Shown here: in pieces, positions 8,347-19,308 of the stretch
Numbering within the stretch: position 1 is the first letter of the stretch
Layout of the letters: every line of letters starts with the position of its first letter
Source of the DNA: Nitratidesulfovibrio termitidis HI1
GTDB taxonomy: Bacteria; Desulfobacterota; Desulfovibrionia; Desulfovibrionales; Desulfovibrionaceae
DNA: 64,000 nt
Reading direction: 5' to 3'
Assembly (NCBI RefSeq): GCF_000504305.1
Contig: NZ_KI632512.1
Location: forward strand, 3,128,220 to 3,192,219
Made by a program: the position numbers and the translations under genes
Notes under the pieces: generated by a model
Told to the model about the DNA's origin: nothing
Database searches by the model: none
Seen by the model: only the letters and a program-made list of their open reading frames with translations

Positions 8347-9119
8347 GCCAGGTTCCCTCCGCGTCCGGGCGTGGCGTCGGCGGCGTCAGCCTTGCCTGCC
8401 GCCGCCTGTTGTCCAGCATTCTCATCCCTGTACGACGCGGCCCTGCGGCCCGCGTCTTCATCCATGTACGACGCCGTCCTGCGTCCGGCGACTTCATCCA
8501 TGTGCGACGCCGTCCTGCGTCCGGCGTCGGGTCGCACCACGATGGCGTCCACCGGGCAGACGTGTTCGCACACCCCGCAGCCCACGCAGGCGTCGGCCAC
8601 GGCGGGCATGTCGCCGCCTTCCAGCACCATGGCCGTACCGCGCAGCGGGCATTTGTCGTAGCAGGTGCGGCACAGCACCGTGCCCACCCAGTTGTGGCAG
8701 CGGTTCTTGAGCAGCACGGCCATGCCCATGTCCGCCCGCGCCATGTCGCGCACCGGCCGCAGCGCGCCGGAAGGGCACACCGGCGGGCATTTCATGCACA
8801 GCCAGCAGGGAACGGATTTGGCATGGATGTACGGCGTGTTGCGCACCTGGCCGAAGAACCCGGCCATGCGCCCGGCAGCCATGCGGATGGACCCGTAGGG
8901 GCAGGCTTCCGCGCATTTGCCGCAGTGGATGCACCGGGTGCGGAATTCCGCCTCGGCCCGCGCACCCGGCGGCCGCAACAGACCCGACGTCATGAGGCCC
9001 GACGCCATGCCGCCGGACGCCGGGAGTGCCCCCCCACCATCCGGCGATTTGGAGGATGTGGACACCTCAGGCGCTCCGGTGCCTGGGTTCCCACGGCGGA
9101 CACTTGATGGCGCCGCCAT
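8343..9119 (-). CDS. napG: NapG, polyferredoxin of the Nap system
   Basis: Electron-transfer ferredoxin with four [4Fe-4S] motifs: CIHCGKCAEACP, CWLCMKCPPVCP, the split set ending CRTCYDKCP, and CVGCGVCEHVCP. It aligns with NapG from LRPPGA onward. Two oddities are seen. The first 45 residues contain no twin-arginine RRxFLK motif, which NapG proteins usually carry, so the start is uncertain; ATGs at 9008 and 8993 are alternatives with weak ribosome sites. The C-terminus ends in three 12-residue repeats (AGRRTASYMDE-type) encoded by a 36-bp tandem repeat. It overlaps napD by 53 bp if the first ATG is used. Confidence 0.85.
   Translation of the reverse strand: MAAPSSVRRGNPGTGAPEVSTSSKSPDGGGALPASGGMASGLMTSGLLRPPGARAEAEFRTRCIHCGKCAEACPYGSIRMAAGRMAGFFGQVRNTPYIHAKSVPCWLCMKCPPVCPSGALRPVRDMARADMGMAVLLKNRCHNWVGTVLCRTCYDKCPLRGTAMVLEGGDMPAVADACVGCGVCEHVCPVDAIVVRPDAGRRTASHMDEVAGRRTASYMDEDAGRRAASYRDENAGQQAAAGKADAADATPGRGGNLA
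8420..8527. repeat. 36-bp tandem repeat inside napG
   Basis: Three consecutive 36-bp units (8420-8455, 8456-8491, 8492-8527). The last two differ at two positions; the first is more diverged. The period is a multiple of three, so copy-number change would keep the reading frame. They encode 12-residue units of the type DAGRRTASYMDE. Confidence 0.85.
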
Positions 9120-9357
9120 CGGCCAGTTCGTCCTCGTAGGTCAGGTAGGCCAGGTCCACGGACAGCACCCCGTCCCACGCCGCCAGCCGCTTGAATTCCT
9201 GCTCCATGCGGTCCGAATCGGCCTCCAGCACCGCCACCATCCGCCCCGGAATCTCGGCGCGGTGCGCCTCGGCAATGTGCGGGTCCACCGACAGCCGGGT
9301 CCATACCGCTTCCGCCGCGTCCGTGTCCGTCTGCACCAGAATGCCTGCTATGGCCAT
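9067..9357 (-). CDS. napD: NapD, Tat-proofreading chaperone for NapA
   Basis: Small cytoplasmic chaperone (96 residues) that binds the twin-arginine signal of NapA during cofactor loading. The sequence has the NapD ferredoxin-like fold pattern: an N-terminal strand MAIAGILVQT, then IPGRMVAVLEADSDRMEQEF, the loop GVLSVDLAYLTYEDE, and a short tail. It lies between napA and napG but is separated from napA by a terminator-like palindrome. Confidence 0.9.
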   Translation of the reverse strand: MAIAGILVQTDTDAAEAVWTRLSVDPHIAEAHRAEIPGRMVAVLEADSDRMEQEFKRLAAWDGVLSVDLAYLTYEDELADGGAIKCPPWEPRHRSA

Positions 9358-9409
9358 GATGCGTTCTCCGCTGGTGAGAATTGAGCCTTGGGGAGAAGCT
9401 CTATTCGTT

Positions 9410-9470
9410 GAAAAGTTTGGGGGGGAGGGGTCCGGGGAGGGAGACCCTTTTCAAAGGGTCCCCTCCCCGG
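9410..9470 (-). terminator. Terminator-like palindrome between napA and napD, copy B
   Basis: The arms CCGGGGAGGG..CCCTTT and AAAGGG..CCCTCCCCGG (9432-9450 with 9453-9470) enclose a 2-nt loop. On the minus strand they are followed by ACCCCTCCCCCCCAAACTTTTC. It lies 20 bp after the napA stop and about 50 bp before the napD start, inside the operon, so it may reduce expression of napDGH relative to napA. Confidence 0.7.
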
Positions 9471-9489
9471 TTCATTCCCCATCCGTGAA

Positions 9490-11757
9490 TCAAGCCTTGC
9501 GTATCCGCGCCGCGCATATCTTGTATTCCGGCTCGCGCGAGATGGGGTCTGTCGCGTCCAGGAACAGCTTGTTGACCAGCTTTTCCCGGTCGAAGAACGG
9601 CACGGCGATGAGCCCGGTGCGGCACACGTCGCTGACGCGCGCGGGCATGGTCAGCTTGTCGCGCCGGGTTTCCACCACGCAGGCGTCGCCGTGGGCGATG
9701 CCGAGGCTTTTGGCGTCGTCGCCGTTGATTTCCACGAAGGCCGAGGGGTTGGCCTTTTGCAGTTCCGGCACCTTTCCGGTCATGGTGGCGGTGTGCCAGT
9801 GGTCGATGACGCGCATGGAGGTCAGGTACAGGGGGTAGTCGGCGTCGGGCTCTTCCGCCGCGCCCTGGTAGGGGCGCATCCACAGGGCGGCCTTGCCGTC
9901 GGGCCTGCCGTAGAAGAAGAGCTTGTCCGGATGGTCTGCGGGCACGATGGGGTCTTCGCCGCGCACGTAGCGCAGCCGGGTGCCGGGGTGCTTTTCGTCC
10001 GGGCAGGGCCAGATGAGGCCCGATTCCTTGCGCAGCCGTTCGCGGGTCATGCCGTAGAAGTTGTAGGTGGTGCCCTTGCTGACGGTGCGCCATTCCTCCC
10101 ACACGTCGGCGGCGTTGCGGAACTCGACCAGCTTTGGGTCCACGCCCACGCGCCTGGCGAACTCCACCAGGGTGTTCACGGTGGGGCGGCAACCCTGCGG
10201 CGGCTCCACGGCCTTTTCGATGAGCGCGTAGCGGCGCTCGCCGCAGCCGTACACGCCGTCACGCTCGCACCAGAAGGCCGGGGCCAGCACCAGGTCGGCG
10301 TAGCGCAGGGTGACCGCGTCGGGGAAGGCCTCGATGACCGCGATGAACGAGTCCGGATGGCTCATGGCCTTGTGGACCTTGTTCAGGTTGGGCAGCGTGT
10401 GGGCGGGGTTGGTCTCGCAGATCAGCAGGGCCTTCACGTCGCCCCGGCCAAGGGCCTCGAACAGGGCCACGGTGTGATAGCCGGGGTCGGGCGAGATGGT
10501 GCCTTCGGGCAGGCCCCACAACTGCTCCATTTCGGCGCGGTGCCTGGGGTTGGCGATGGCGCGGCCCGCAGGCAACAGGTGCGACAGCGCGCCCGCGTCG
10601 CGCACGCCGCCGCAGGCGTTGGGCTGGCCGGTCAGTGAGAAGGGGGTGGCGCCGGGGCGGCAGATCTGCCCGCTGATCAGGTGCAGGTTGTGGATCAGGT
10701 TGTTGGCCCACACCCCGCGCACCCGCTGGTTGATGCCCATGCACCACAGCGACATGGTGGCGGGCGATTCCGCGAACAGGCGCGCGGCCTGCCATATCTG
10801 CTCTTCCGGAATGTGGCAGATGGCGGCGGCTTTTTCGGGGCGGTAATCTTCAAGAAACGCCTTGTAGTCGTCGAAGGTGCAGTCCTTGCCCTGGTTGTCC
10901 TTGAAGGCCACGTACTTGCCCCAGAAGCGGGCGTTGTCCAGTTCCTCGTGGATCATGACCCAGGCCATGGCGTTCATCAGGGCCAGGTCGGTGCCGGGGC
11001 GGAAGGCGATGTGCAGGTCGGCGATGCGCGAGGTGTTGGTGCGGCGCGGGTCGGCCACGATGATCTTGACGCCGGGCGTGGCCTGCTTGCGCCGCGCGAT
11101 GCGCCGGAACAGCACGGGGTGCGCTTCCGACGTGTTGGACCCGATGATGAAGAAGCACGAGGCCTGGTCGATGTCCTCGTAGGTGCCCATGGGCTCGTCC
11201 TTGCCGAACGAGGTCACGTAGCCGCCCACGGCGGACGCCATGCACAGGCGGGGGTTGCCGTCCACGTTGTTGGTGCGCAGCCCGGCCTTGAAGATCTTGC
11301 TGGCCAGGTACGATTCCTCGGTCAGACACTGCCCGGAGCCGTAGTAGGCCACGGACTTGGGACCATGGGTGTCGATGGCGGTGCGGAACTTCTTCGCCAG
11401 CAGGTCCAGCGCCTCGTCCCAGCCGATGGGTTCCAGCGGGCCGCCCTTGGTCTTGCGCGCCATGGGGCTGGTGACCCGGTCGGGCGAGTTCAGCACCGGG
11501 ATCAGCAGCGCGCCCTTGAGGCACAGCAGGCCCTTGTTGTGGTTGTCCGGGTCGCCCTTGATGGCCACGGCCTTGCCGTTCCTTACGCCCACCAGCACAC
11601 CGCATCCGGTGCCGCAGTATCGGCATACGCCCTTCACCCAGGTGTCGGGCTTTTCGTCCTGCTGGGCGGCCGATGCCGACAGCGGCGCGCCGCTGACGGC
11701 GGCCAGCGCGGCGGACAGGGCCATGTAGCGCAGAAAGTCGCGTCTGGAGCATTCCAT
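9490..11757 (-). CDS. napA: NapA, periplasmic nitrate reductase catalytic subunit
   Basis: Reduces nitrate to nitrite at a Mo-bis-MGD site in the periplasm. 755 residues. It has the Tat signal SRRDFLRYMALSAALAA. The [4Fe-4S] ligands are C45, C48, C52 and C79 (CRYCGTGCGVL ... LLCLKG). The molybdenum-ligand cysteine lies in DGNPRLCMAS (about C172), and the C-terminal molybdopterin-binding domain ends in EYKICAARI. Its length fits the monomeric NapA known from Desulfovibrio rather than the NapAB heterodimer type, and no napB is present here. The upstream gene napM and the downstream chaperone gene napD support the call. Confidence 0.97.
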   Translation of the reverse strand: MECSRRDFLRYMALSAALAAVSGAPLSASAAQQDEKPDTWVKGVCRYCGTGCGVLVGVRNGKAVAIKGDPDNHNKGLLCLKGALLIPVLNSPDRVTSPMARKTKGGPLEPIGWDEALDLLAKKFRTAIDTHGPKSVAYYGSGQCLTEESYLASKIFKAGLRTNNVDGNPRLCMASAVGGYVTSFGKDEPMGTYEDIDQASCFFIIGSNTSEAHPVLFRRIARRKQATPGVKIIVADPRRTNTSRIADLHIAFRPGTDLALMNAMAWVMIHEELDNARFWGKYVAFKDNQGKDCTFDDYKAFLEDYRPEKAAAICHIPEEQIWQAARLFAESPATMSLWCMGINQRVRGVWANNLIHNLHLISGQICRPGATPFSLTGQPNACGGVRDAGALSHLLPAGRAIANPRHRAEMEQLWGLPEGTISPDPGYHTVALFEALGRGDVKALLICETNPAHTLPNLNKVHKAMSHPDSFIAVIEAFPDAVTLRYADLVLAPAFWCERDGVYGCGERRYALIEKAVEPPQGCRPTVNTLVEFARRVGVDPKLVEFRNAADVWEEWRTVSKGTTYNFYGMTRERLRKESGLIWPCPDEKHPGTRLRYVRGEDPIVPADHPDKLFFYGRPDGKAALWMRPYQGAAEEPDADYPLYLTSMRVIDHWHTATMTGKVPELQKANPSAFVEINGDDAKSLGIAHGDACVVETRRDKLTMPARVSDVCRTGLIAVPFFDREKLVNKLFLDATDPISREPEYKICAARIRKA

Positions 11758-11787
11758 GGTTGTCTCCTTGCTATGGGGTCATGGTTG

Positions 11788-11913
11788 CAACGCAGGTTTT
11801 TTGTCCGCGGGCAAGGAAAACAAGCCTGACATCAGGGAGTATACGCTTGTGGTATTCGACCTGGGGGCAGGCGACGTTTGACGAAGCCAGCGGGCAAAAG
11901 GACGCGTTGCGGG
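11788..11913. repeat. Short copy of the dispersed inverted-repeat family (copy 1)
   Basis: This stretch between napM and napA shares GGCAAGGAAAACAAGCCTGA and GGGAGTATACG at its left end, and GGCAGGCGACGTTTGACGAA and AGCCAGCGGGCAAAAGGACG at its right end, with the outer parts of the longer elements at 27.5, 32.4 and 45.8 kb. The central core seen in those copies is missing, so it looks like an internally deleted copy. It sits within the nap transcript. Confidence 0.6.
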
Positions 11914-11919
11914 CATGCC

Positions 11920-12453
11920 CTAGTCCAGCGTGGTCTTTGTGGTGGCTTGCCGGTTGACGTAGGCGTCGCCGTGCATGGGATTCTGATGGTTGGGATGGCA
12001 CGTGGAACAGTTGCCGCGCGTGCCGAATTTGGCCTCCATGCGGTCCATGCTGGGGGCATGGCAGCGGGCGCATATTTCCACGCCGGGCGAGCGGTTGAAG
12101 GCGATGGCCCCCTTGCCGTCGGGCTGGCCGTGGCAGGTCTGGCAACGCACCAGGGTGATGCCGTGTTTGCCCTCGTACCAGTCCTGGGCCACGCGGGGCG
12201 TGGATTTTACGTGGCAGCCGTAGCAGTCGCCCATCTTTTCGGGCGCATCCAGGTGCCTGGCCGCCTCGCAGCGCACGCCGGGAAAGGCCAGGCGCACGTA
12301 CAGAAAGAACGCGGCCACCAGCAGGGCCGCGCCCGCCAGCACCACGAACACGCGGTTGCGCAGCAGCGGGTGGGCCAGGAAGGAGGTGGGCCGTGAGGCC
12401 GGAGTGGTTCCCGTGGGGTCGGGCTTCATACCTGGCGTCATACCGGGTTTCAT
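11920..12453 (-). CDS. napM: NapM, membrane-anchored tetrahaem cytochrome c
   Basis: Electron carrier thought to replace NapB in the Desulfovibrio Nap system. 177 residues. One N-terminal membrane anchor (VFVVLAGAALLVAAFFLYV, about 36-54) leads to a periplasmic part with four CxxCH haem sites: CYGCH, CQTCH, CARCH and CSTCH. The start ATG 12453 has AAGGAGG seven bases upstream and overlaps the napC stop by 4 bp, so the two are probably translationally coupled. Confidence 0.9.
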   Translation of the reverse strand: MKPGMTPGMKPDPTGTTPASRPTSFLAHPLLRNRVFVVLAGAALLVAAFFLYVRLAFPGVRCEAARHLDAPEKMGDCYGCHVKSTPRVAQDWYEGKHGITLVRCQTCHGQPDGKGAIAFNRSPGVEICARCHAPSMDRMEAKFGTRGNCSTCHPNHQNPMHGDAYVNRQATTKTTLD

Positions 12454-13022
12454 GGGCGTGCCTCCTTGAGCTTGGCGGCGAATTTGGCGTTGGCGGCAAG
12501 GCGCTGGTCGAAGCGCGGCAGGTGCGCCATGTTGCGGTGGCAGCCCGCGCAGCCGCTGCGGGATATGCCGTTCTTGCCCTCGTAGTTTTCGTGGGCCAGG
12601 CGTCCGGTTTCGGACACCGCTCCGTCGTTCTTGGCGTTGCGGGTCAGGTCCTGGTGGCAGGCGCGGCAGTTGGCGTCATCCACGAAGCGGCGCGCCATGG
12701 GCTGCATGGCGGCGCGGTCCATGTCCTCGCCTTCGCCGCCGTAGTGGGCCCAGATGTCCTTCACCCCCAGGTACGTCTTGGCGGCGACCATGCGCACAAG
12801 GCCCGTACCGGGGATGTGACATTGCGAGCACCCGATGGGTGCGCCCTTGGCGTCCTTGGCGTGGGGCGAGGCGTCCAGTTCCGTCTGGTAGACCTTCATT
12901 TCGTGACAGGACATGCAGAACGCGGTGGTGGACGTGGCCTTCACGCCATAGGCACTCGCGCCGAGGGCAACCACGGCCAGGCCCACGGCCATGATCCGGA
13001 AACTTCGGGAACGGGGTGGCAT
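12450..13022 (-). CDS. napC: NapC/NrfH-type membrane tetrahaem quinol dehydrogenase
   Basis: Oxidises quinol at the membrane and feeds the periplasmic cytochrome. The chosen start (MPPRSRSFRIMAV) has CGGAGG seven bases upstream; ATG 13028 is too close to that site, and an in-frame ATG at 13103 lacks one. One membrane helix (IMAVGLAVVALGASAYGV) precedes four CxxCH sites: CMSCH, CSQCH, CRACH and CAGCH. At about 190 residues it is short, as in the NapC/NrfH group. It is the first gene of napCMADGH. Confidence 0.88.
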   Translation of the reverse strand: MPPRSRSFRIMAVGLAVVALGASAYGVKATSTTAFCMSCHEMKVYQTELDASPHAKDAKGAPIGCSQCHIPGTGLVRMVAAKTYLGVKDIWAHYGGEGEDMDRAAMQPMARRFVDDANCRACHQDLTRNAKNDGAVSETGRLAHENYEGKNGISRSGCAGCHRNMAHLPRFDQRLAANAKFAAKLKEARP

Positions 13023-13079
13023 GCGCATGCCTCCGGCTGAGGGTTGGGGGATTGCGGACCCCATTGTGAAAGAATGCAC

Positions 13080-13096
13080 AGCAAGAGGCGGGCCAG
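13080..13096 (-). promoter_or_regulatory. Candidate sigma-54 (-24/-12) promoter of the nap operon
   Basis: On the minus strand the sequence reads CTGGCCCGCCTCTTGCT, against the consensus TGGCACG-N4-TTGCW. The GG and GC are spaced correctly (10 bp between them). The predicted transcription start would be about 45-50 bp upstream of napC. It has one mismatch (C for A) in the -24 element. No dedicated activator gene adjoins it. Confidence 0.45.
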
Positions 13097-13393
13097 CGTG
13101 CAAGTGGTCGCTAACATGCCGTAACCACGCGAGTTCACGCTGAAGGTGTGCGCGGCGCAGTCATGTTTTCATGAATTGCTGTCAGCTATTTCTGAAAATT
13201 CGTGTTTTTCGTACAGGCGAGGGGGCAGAGGAAGGGCCCGTGCACGGGGGCGGGGCGCAGGGGCAGAAGGCGGAGGGAACTGGCCGACCGCACGAGGCGT
13301 GGCCGAGGGGACCGTTGTGGGAGGGTGCGCGATGGGGGGCCATTGCGCCGCAACGCGTCAGGTCACGTCGACCGCGTCAAGTCATGCCAGCGT

Positions 13394-13501
13394 ACATGGA
13401 CCACATGGACCACATGGACCACATGGATCGCACAGGTCGCACAGGTTGCACAGGTCGCACAGGTTGCACAGGTCGCACAGGTCGCACAGGTTGCACGGAC
13501 G
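13394..13501. repeat. 9-bp minisatellite, twelve units
   Basis: Units of nine bases in direct tandem: ACATGGACC three times, one ACATGGATC, then seven GCACAGGTC/GCACAGGTT units and one degenerate unit. It lies in the 600-bp region between the hybrid kinase 3' end and napC. The rest of that region (13023-13622) shows no supported gene. Confidence 0.9.
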
Positions 13502-13622
13502 GCCGGGAATGGCGCGAATGGCGCAATGGCACGGACGGCGGGGAGGGCAAGGGTCACAGGGGGCACATGGGGGCGACAATGAACCGTGCGGCCCCCAGCC
13601 CAACGGGAAGGCGAGGGGGGGG

Positions 13623-17147
<3,525 letters not shown>

Positions 17148-17241
17148 GCGGCGGGTCCTGTGGGTGTGACGGCTGTGATGGGCGCGCGCGTGGGCGTACG
17201 GGGGGCGTGGCGCAGCGGGAACGGCGCAGGGCTGCGCCGGG

Positions 17242-18156
17242 TCACGGGCCGAGCCCGTCCCCGGTTTGTCCGGTTTGCCTGGCTTGCCCGTCCGGCGTTT
17301 CGGGGACGGACCAGGGCGGAAGGGTGGACGTGTCGAAGCCGAAGGGCCGCACCAGTGCAAGGTGCTCCGGTGTGCCGATGAAGGCGCGCAACTGTTCGTT
17401 CACCCTGTCCGCAAGGGGGGCGTCCTCCCTGCGAAAGGCAAAGGCGCACAATCCGGCCACGGATTTGCCGTCGATGATCGGTTGGGTGAAGGGCCGTGCG
17501 GCCTCCAGTTCGTCGGGGTGCTGGCGGGCCAGTACGGTCACCGTGGGGCCGGAAAGAGCCAGACCGTCCACGCGGCCCTTGCGCACGGCAGTCACGCCCG
17601 CGTGCGCGTCGGTCACGGTGAACAGCCGTTCGGCGGGCATGCCCAGCAGCAGCAACTGGCGGTGTTCCACCGCGCCGTCCAGCACGGCCAGGGATACTTC
17701 GCTGCGTTCGGCCAGCGATGCATAGTCGTGCAGGCCGCGCGGGTTGCCGCGCCGCACCAGCAGCCCCTGCCCCACGGAACTTGTGGGCAGCGAAAAGGCC
17801 ACGCGGGCGGCCCGTTCGGGCGTGACGAACATGCCCGCCGCGATCATGTCGATGTGCCCGGCCAGCAGGTCGGGGATCAGGGCATTGAAATCGCCGAGCA
17901 CCCAGCGCACCCGCGTGATGCCCGCGCGGGCCAGCGCGGCGCGGGCCACTTCCGGGGCCTCGCCGGTCACGGTGCCTTCCGGGGTACGGTAGGCGTACGG
18001 GGGTTCCAGGGCGTAGCCCACCCGGATGGTGCCCCCACGCCATGCCGTATCGTCCGGGTCGGGCAGTTCCAGCAGCGCGTAAAGCAGTGTTGTCACCGCG
18101 CAAGCCAGGGCGATGACGCCGAGCAACGAGGGGGCGGGGCGGGGAAGTCTGGGCAT
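17242..18156 (-). CDS. Periplasmic family-3 solute-binding protein
   Basis: 304 residues from the ATG at 18156 (AGGA ten bases upstream). The hydrophobic N-terminus (SLLGVIALACAVTTLLYALL) is a signal peptide or anchor. The SBP_bac_3 fold follows, with GGTIRVGYALEPPYAYRTPEG, LLAGHIDMIAAGMFVTPERA and VRKGRVDGLALSG. No permease or ATPase gene is nearby; instead a hybrid kinase follows on the same strand, which suggests a sensory rather than a transport role. The ligand is unknown; amino-acid-like ligands are typical of the family. An ATG at 18225 would add 23 residues. Confidence 0.85.
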   Translation of the reverse strand: MPRLPRPAPSLLGVIALACAVTTLLYALLELPDPDDTAWRGGTIRVGYALEPPYAYRTPEGTVTGEAPEVARAALARAGITRVRWVLGDFNALIPDLLAGHIDMIAAGMFVTPERAARVAFSLPTSSVGQGLLVRRGNPRGLHDYASLAERSEVSLAVLDGAVEHRQLLLLGMPAERLFTVTDAHAGVTAVRKGRVDGLALSGPTVTVLARQHPDELEAARPFTQPIIDGKSVAGLCAFAFRREDAPLADRVNEQLRAFIGTPEHLALVRPFGFDTSTLPPWSVPETPDGQARQTGQTGDGLGP

Positions 18157-18469
18157 GGGCTGCGTGTCCTGTGGTGCGGCGCGCGGGTGCGCCGACCAGA
18201 GCCGGTATTGCCGTCGCTGTGCCATATGCCAGCGTAGCGGAACATTATTCTTTGCCGCAGGATGGCCCGGCGTCAATTGGGGGCTGCCGCACCCTTGCCG
18301 GTGCTTTCCCATGGGGCAGGTAGGGTTAGCCCGCCATGTGCGGCACGGAAGCCCGCAATGGTCTGCAACGGCCTTGACACGGCGGGTAAGGAAATGAAGT
18401 ATGCGACAATCCACTGCCCGGGGAGGGCAGGACACCGGACGCGCCATGGCGCGCAGCAGGGGAGCACCC

Positions 18470-19213
18470 GTGCACGACGAACAATATCCGATCATACTTG
18501 GCGTCTACTCGTTGCAGCAGGACGCCGTGGTTGGCATAGGCGGCACCGCGTCGCAGCAGCGCCAGGTCACCTATTGGTATGCGCGCAAACTGGATGCAGC
18601 CACCTGCGAAGTACAGCCTCTCAACGTGCATCATGTACCGTCGGGTATTCGCAAGCCGATGGAAGAGCTTGATTTTCTTCGCAACTACATGCCGGAGCCA
18701 CTGTACTACAAGAATCATACGGTGCCCGCGCTGACGTCACTGCACCGCAAACTTGTGGAAGGTGAGGCCTGCCTGGCGGAACTGCGTCTGGACGATGCGG
18801 AAAAAGCGTTCATCAAGGCATTGATGATCGACGACCTGAACGTGCCCGCCAACTTCGGCCTGGGCGAGGTGTACGCGGAAAAGAAGGACGCGACCCGGCT
18901 GCGCAAGGTGTTGAATCTGCTCATGGGCAGTGATGAGGCGTTCCTGATGGAGCACAGGGTGCGCTTCAACAGGTTCGGCATCAGCCTGCGCAAGAACGGG
19001 CACTTCGACGATTCGCTGCGTTTCTACCACAAGGCGCTGGAGTGCCACGAAGACGAACACCTGCATTTCAACATTGCGCGAGTCCACTTCGACAAGGGTG
19101 ACACCGGCGCCTGCGTGCAGCACCTGACCAGGGCCCTGGCCATGCGCCCCGATTTTACCGAGGCGCAGCGCTTTCTGACCTTTTGCGGCGGCCAGACCTG
19201 CCCCGGCATGTAG
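18470..19213 (+). CDS. TPR-repeat protein
   Basis: 247 residues starting at a GTG with GGGGAG upstream (GGGGAGCACCCGTG). An ATG at 18446 is an alternative without a ribosome site. The N-terminal 90 residues (YPIILGVYSLQQ, ASQQRQVTYWYARKL) are not recognised. The rest is helical, with tetratricopeptide signatures: LAELRLDDAEKAFIKALMID, FGLGEVYAEK, GISLRKNGHFDDSLRFYHKA, HFNIARVHFDKGD and LTRALAMRPDF. It is probably a protein-interaction adaptor. A hairpin terminator follows. Confidence 0.75.
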   Translation: MHDEQYPIILGVYSLQQDAVVGIGGTASQQRQVTYWYARKLDAATCEVQPLNVHHVPSGIRKPMEELDFLRNYMPEPLYYKNHTVPALTSLHRKLVEGEACLAELRLDDAEKAFIKALMIDDLNVPANFGLGEVYAEKKDATRLRKVLNLLMGSDEAFLMEHRVRFNRFGISLRKNGHFDDSLRFYHKALECHEDEHLHFNIARVHFDKGDTGACVQHLTRALAMRPDFTEAQRFLTFCGGQTCPGM

Positions 19214-19254
19214 CCGGGCAGGAGCGCTGGCCCGCGCGATGATGCAGCAGGACG

Positions 19255-19287
19255 ACGAAGGCCGCCGCGTGATGTGGCGGCCTTCGT
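19255..19287. terminator. Hairpin between convergent genes
   Basis: A 12-bp perfect stem, ACGAAGGCCGCC paired with GGCGGCCTTCGT, with a 9-nt loop, placed between a rightward and a leftward gene. The following T-tract is weak on both strands, so it is probably a bidirectional but weak terminator. Confidence 0.6.
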
Positions 19288-19308
19288 GCGTTGTGGGGGA
19301 GGGGGGCG

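Noticed and set aside
18374-18405. A TTGACA-based promoter for the TPR protein
   Set aside because: The nearest -10-like sequence is 20 bp away, beyond the usual 16-18 bp spacing.
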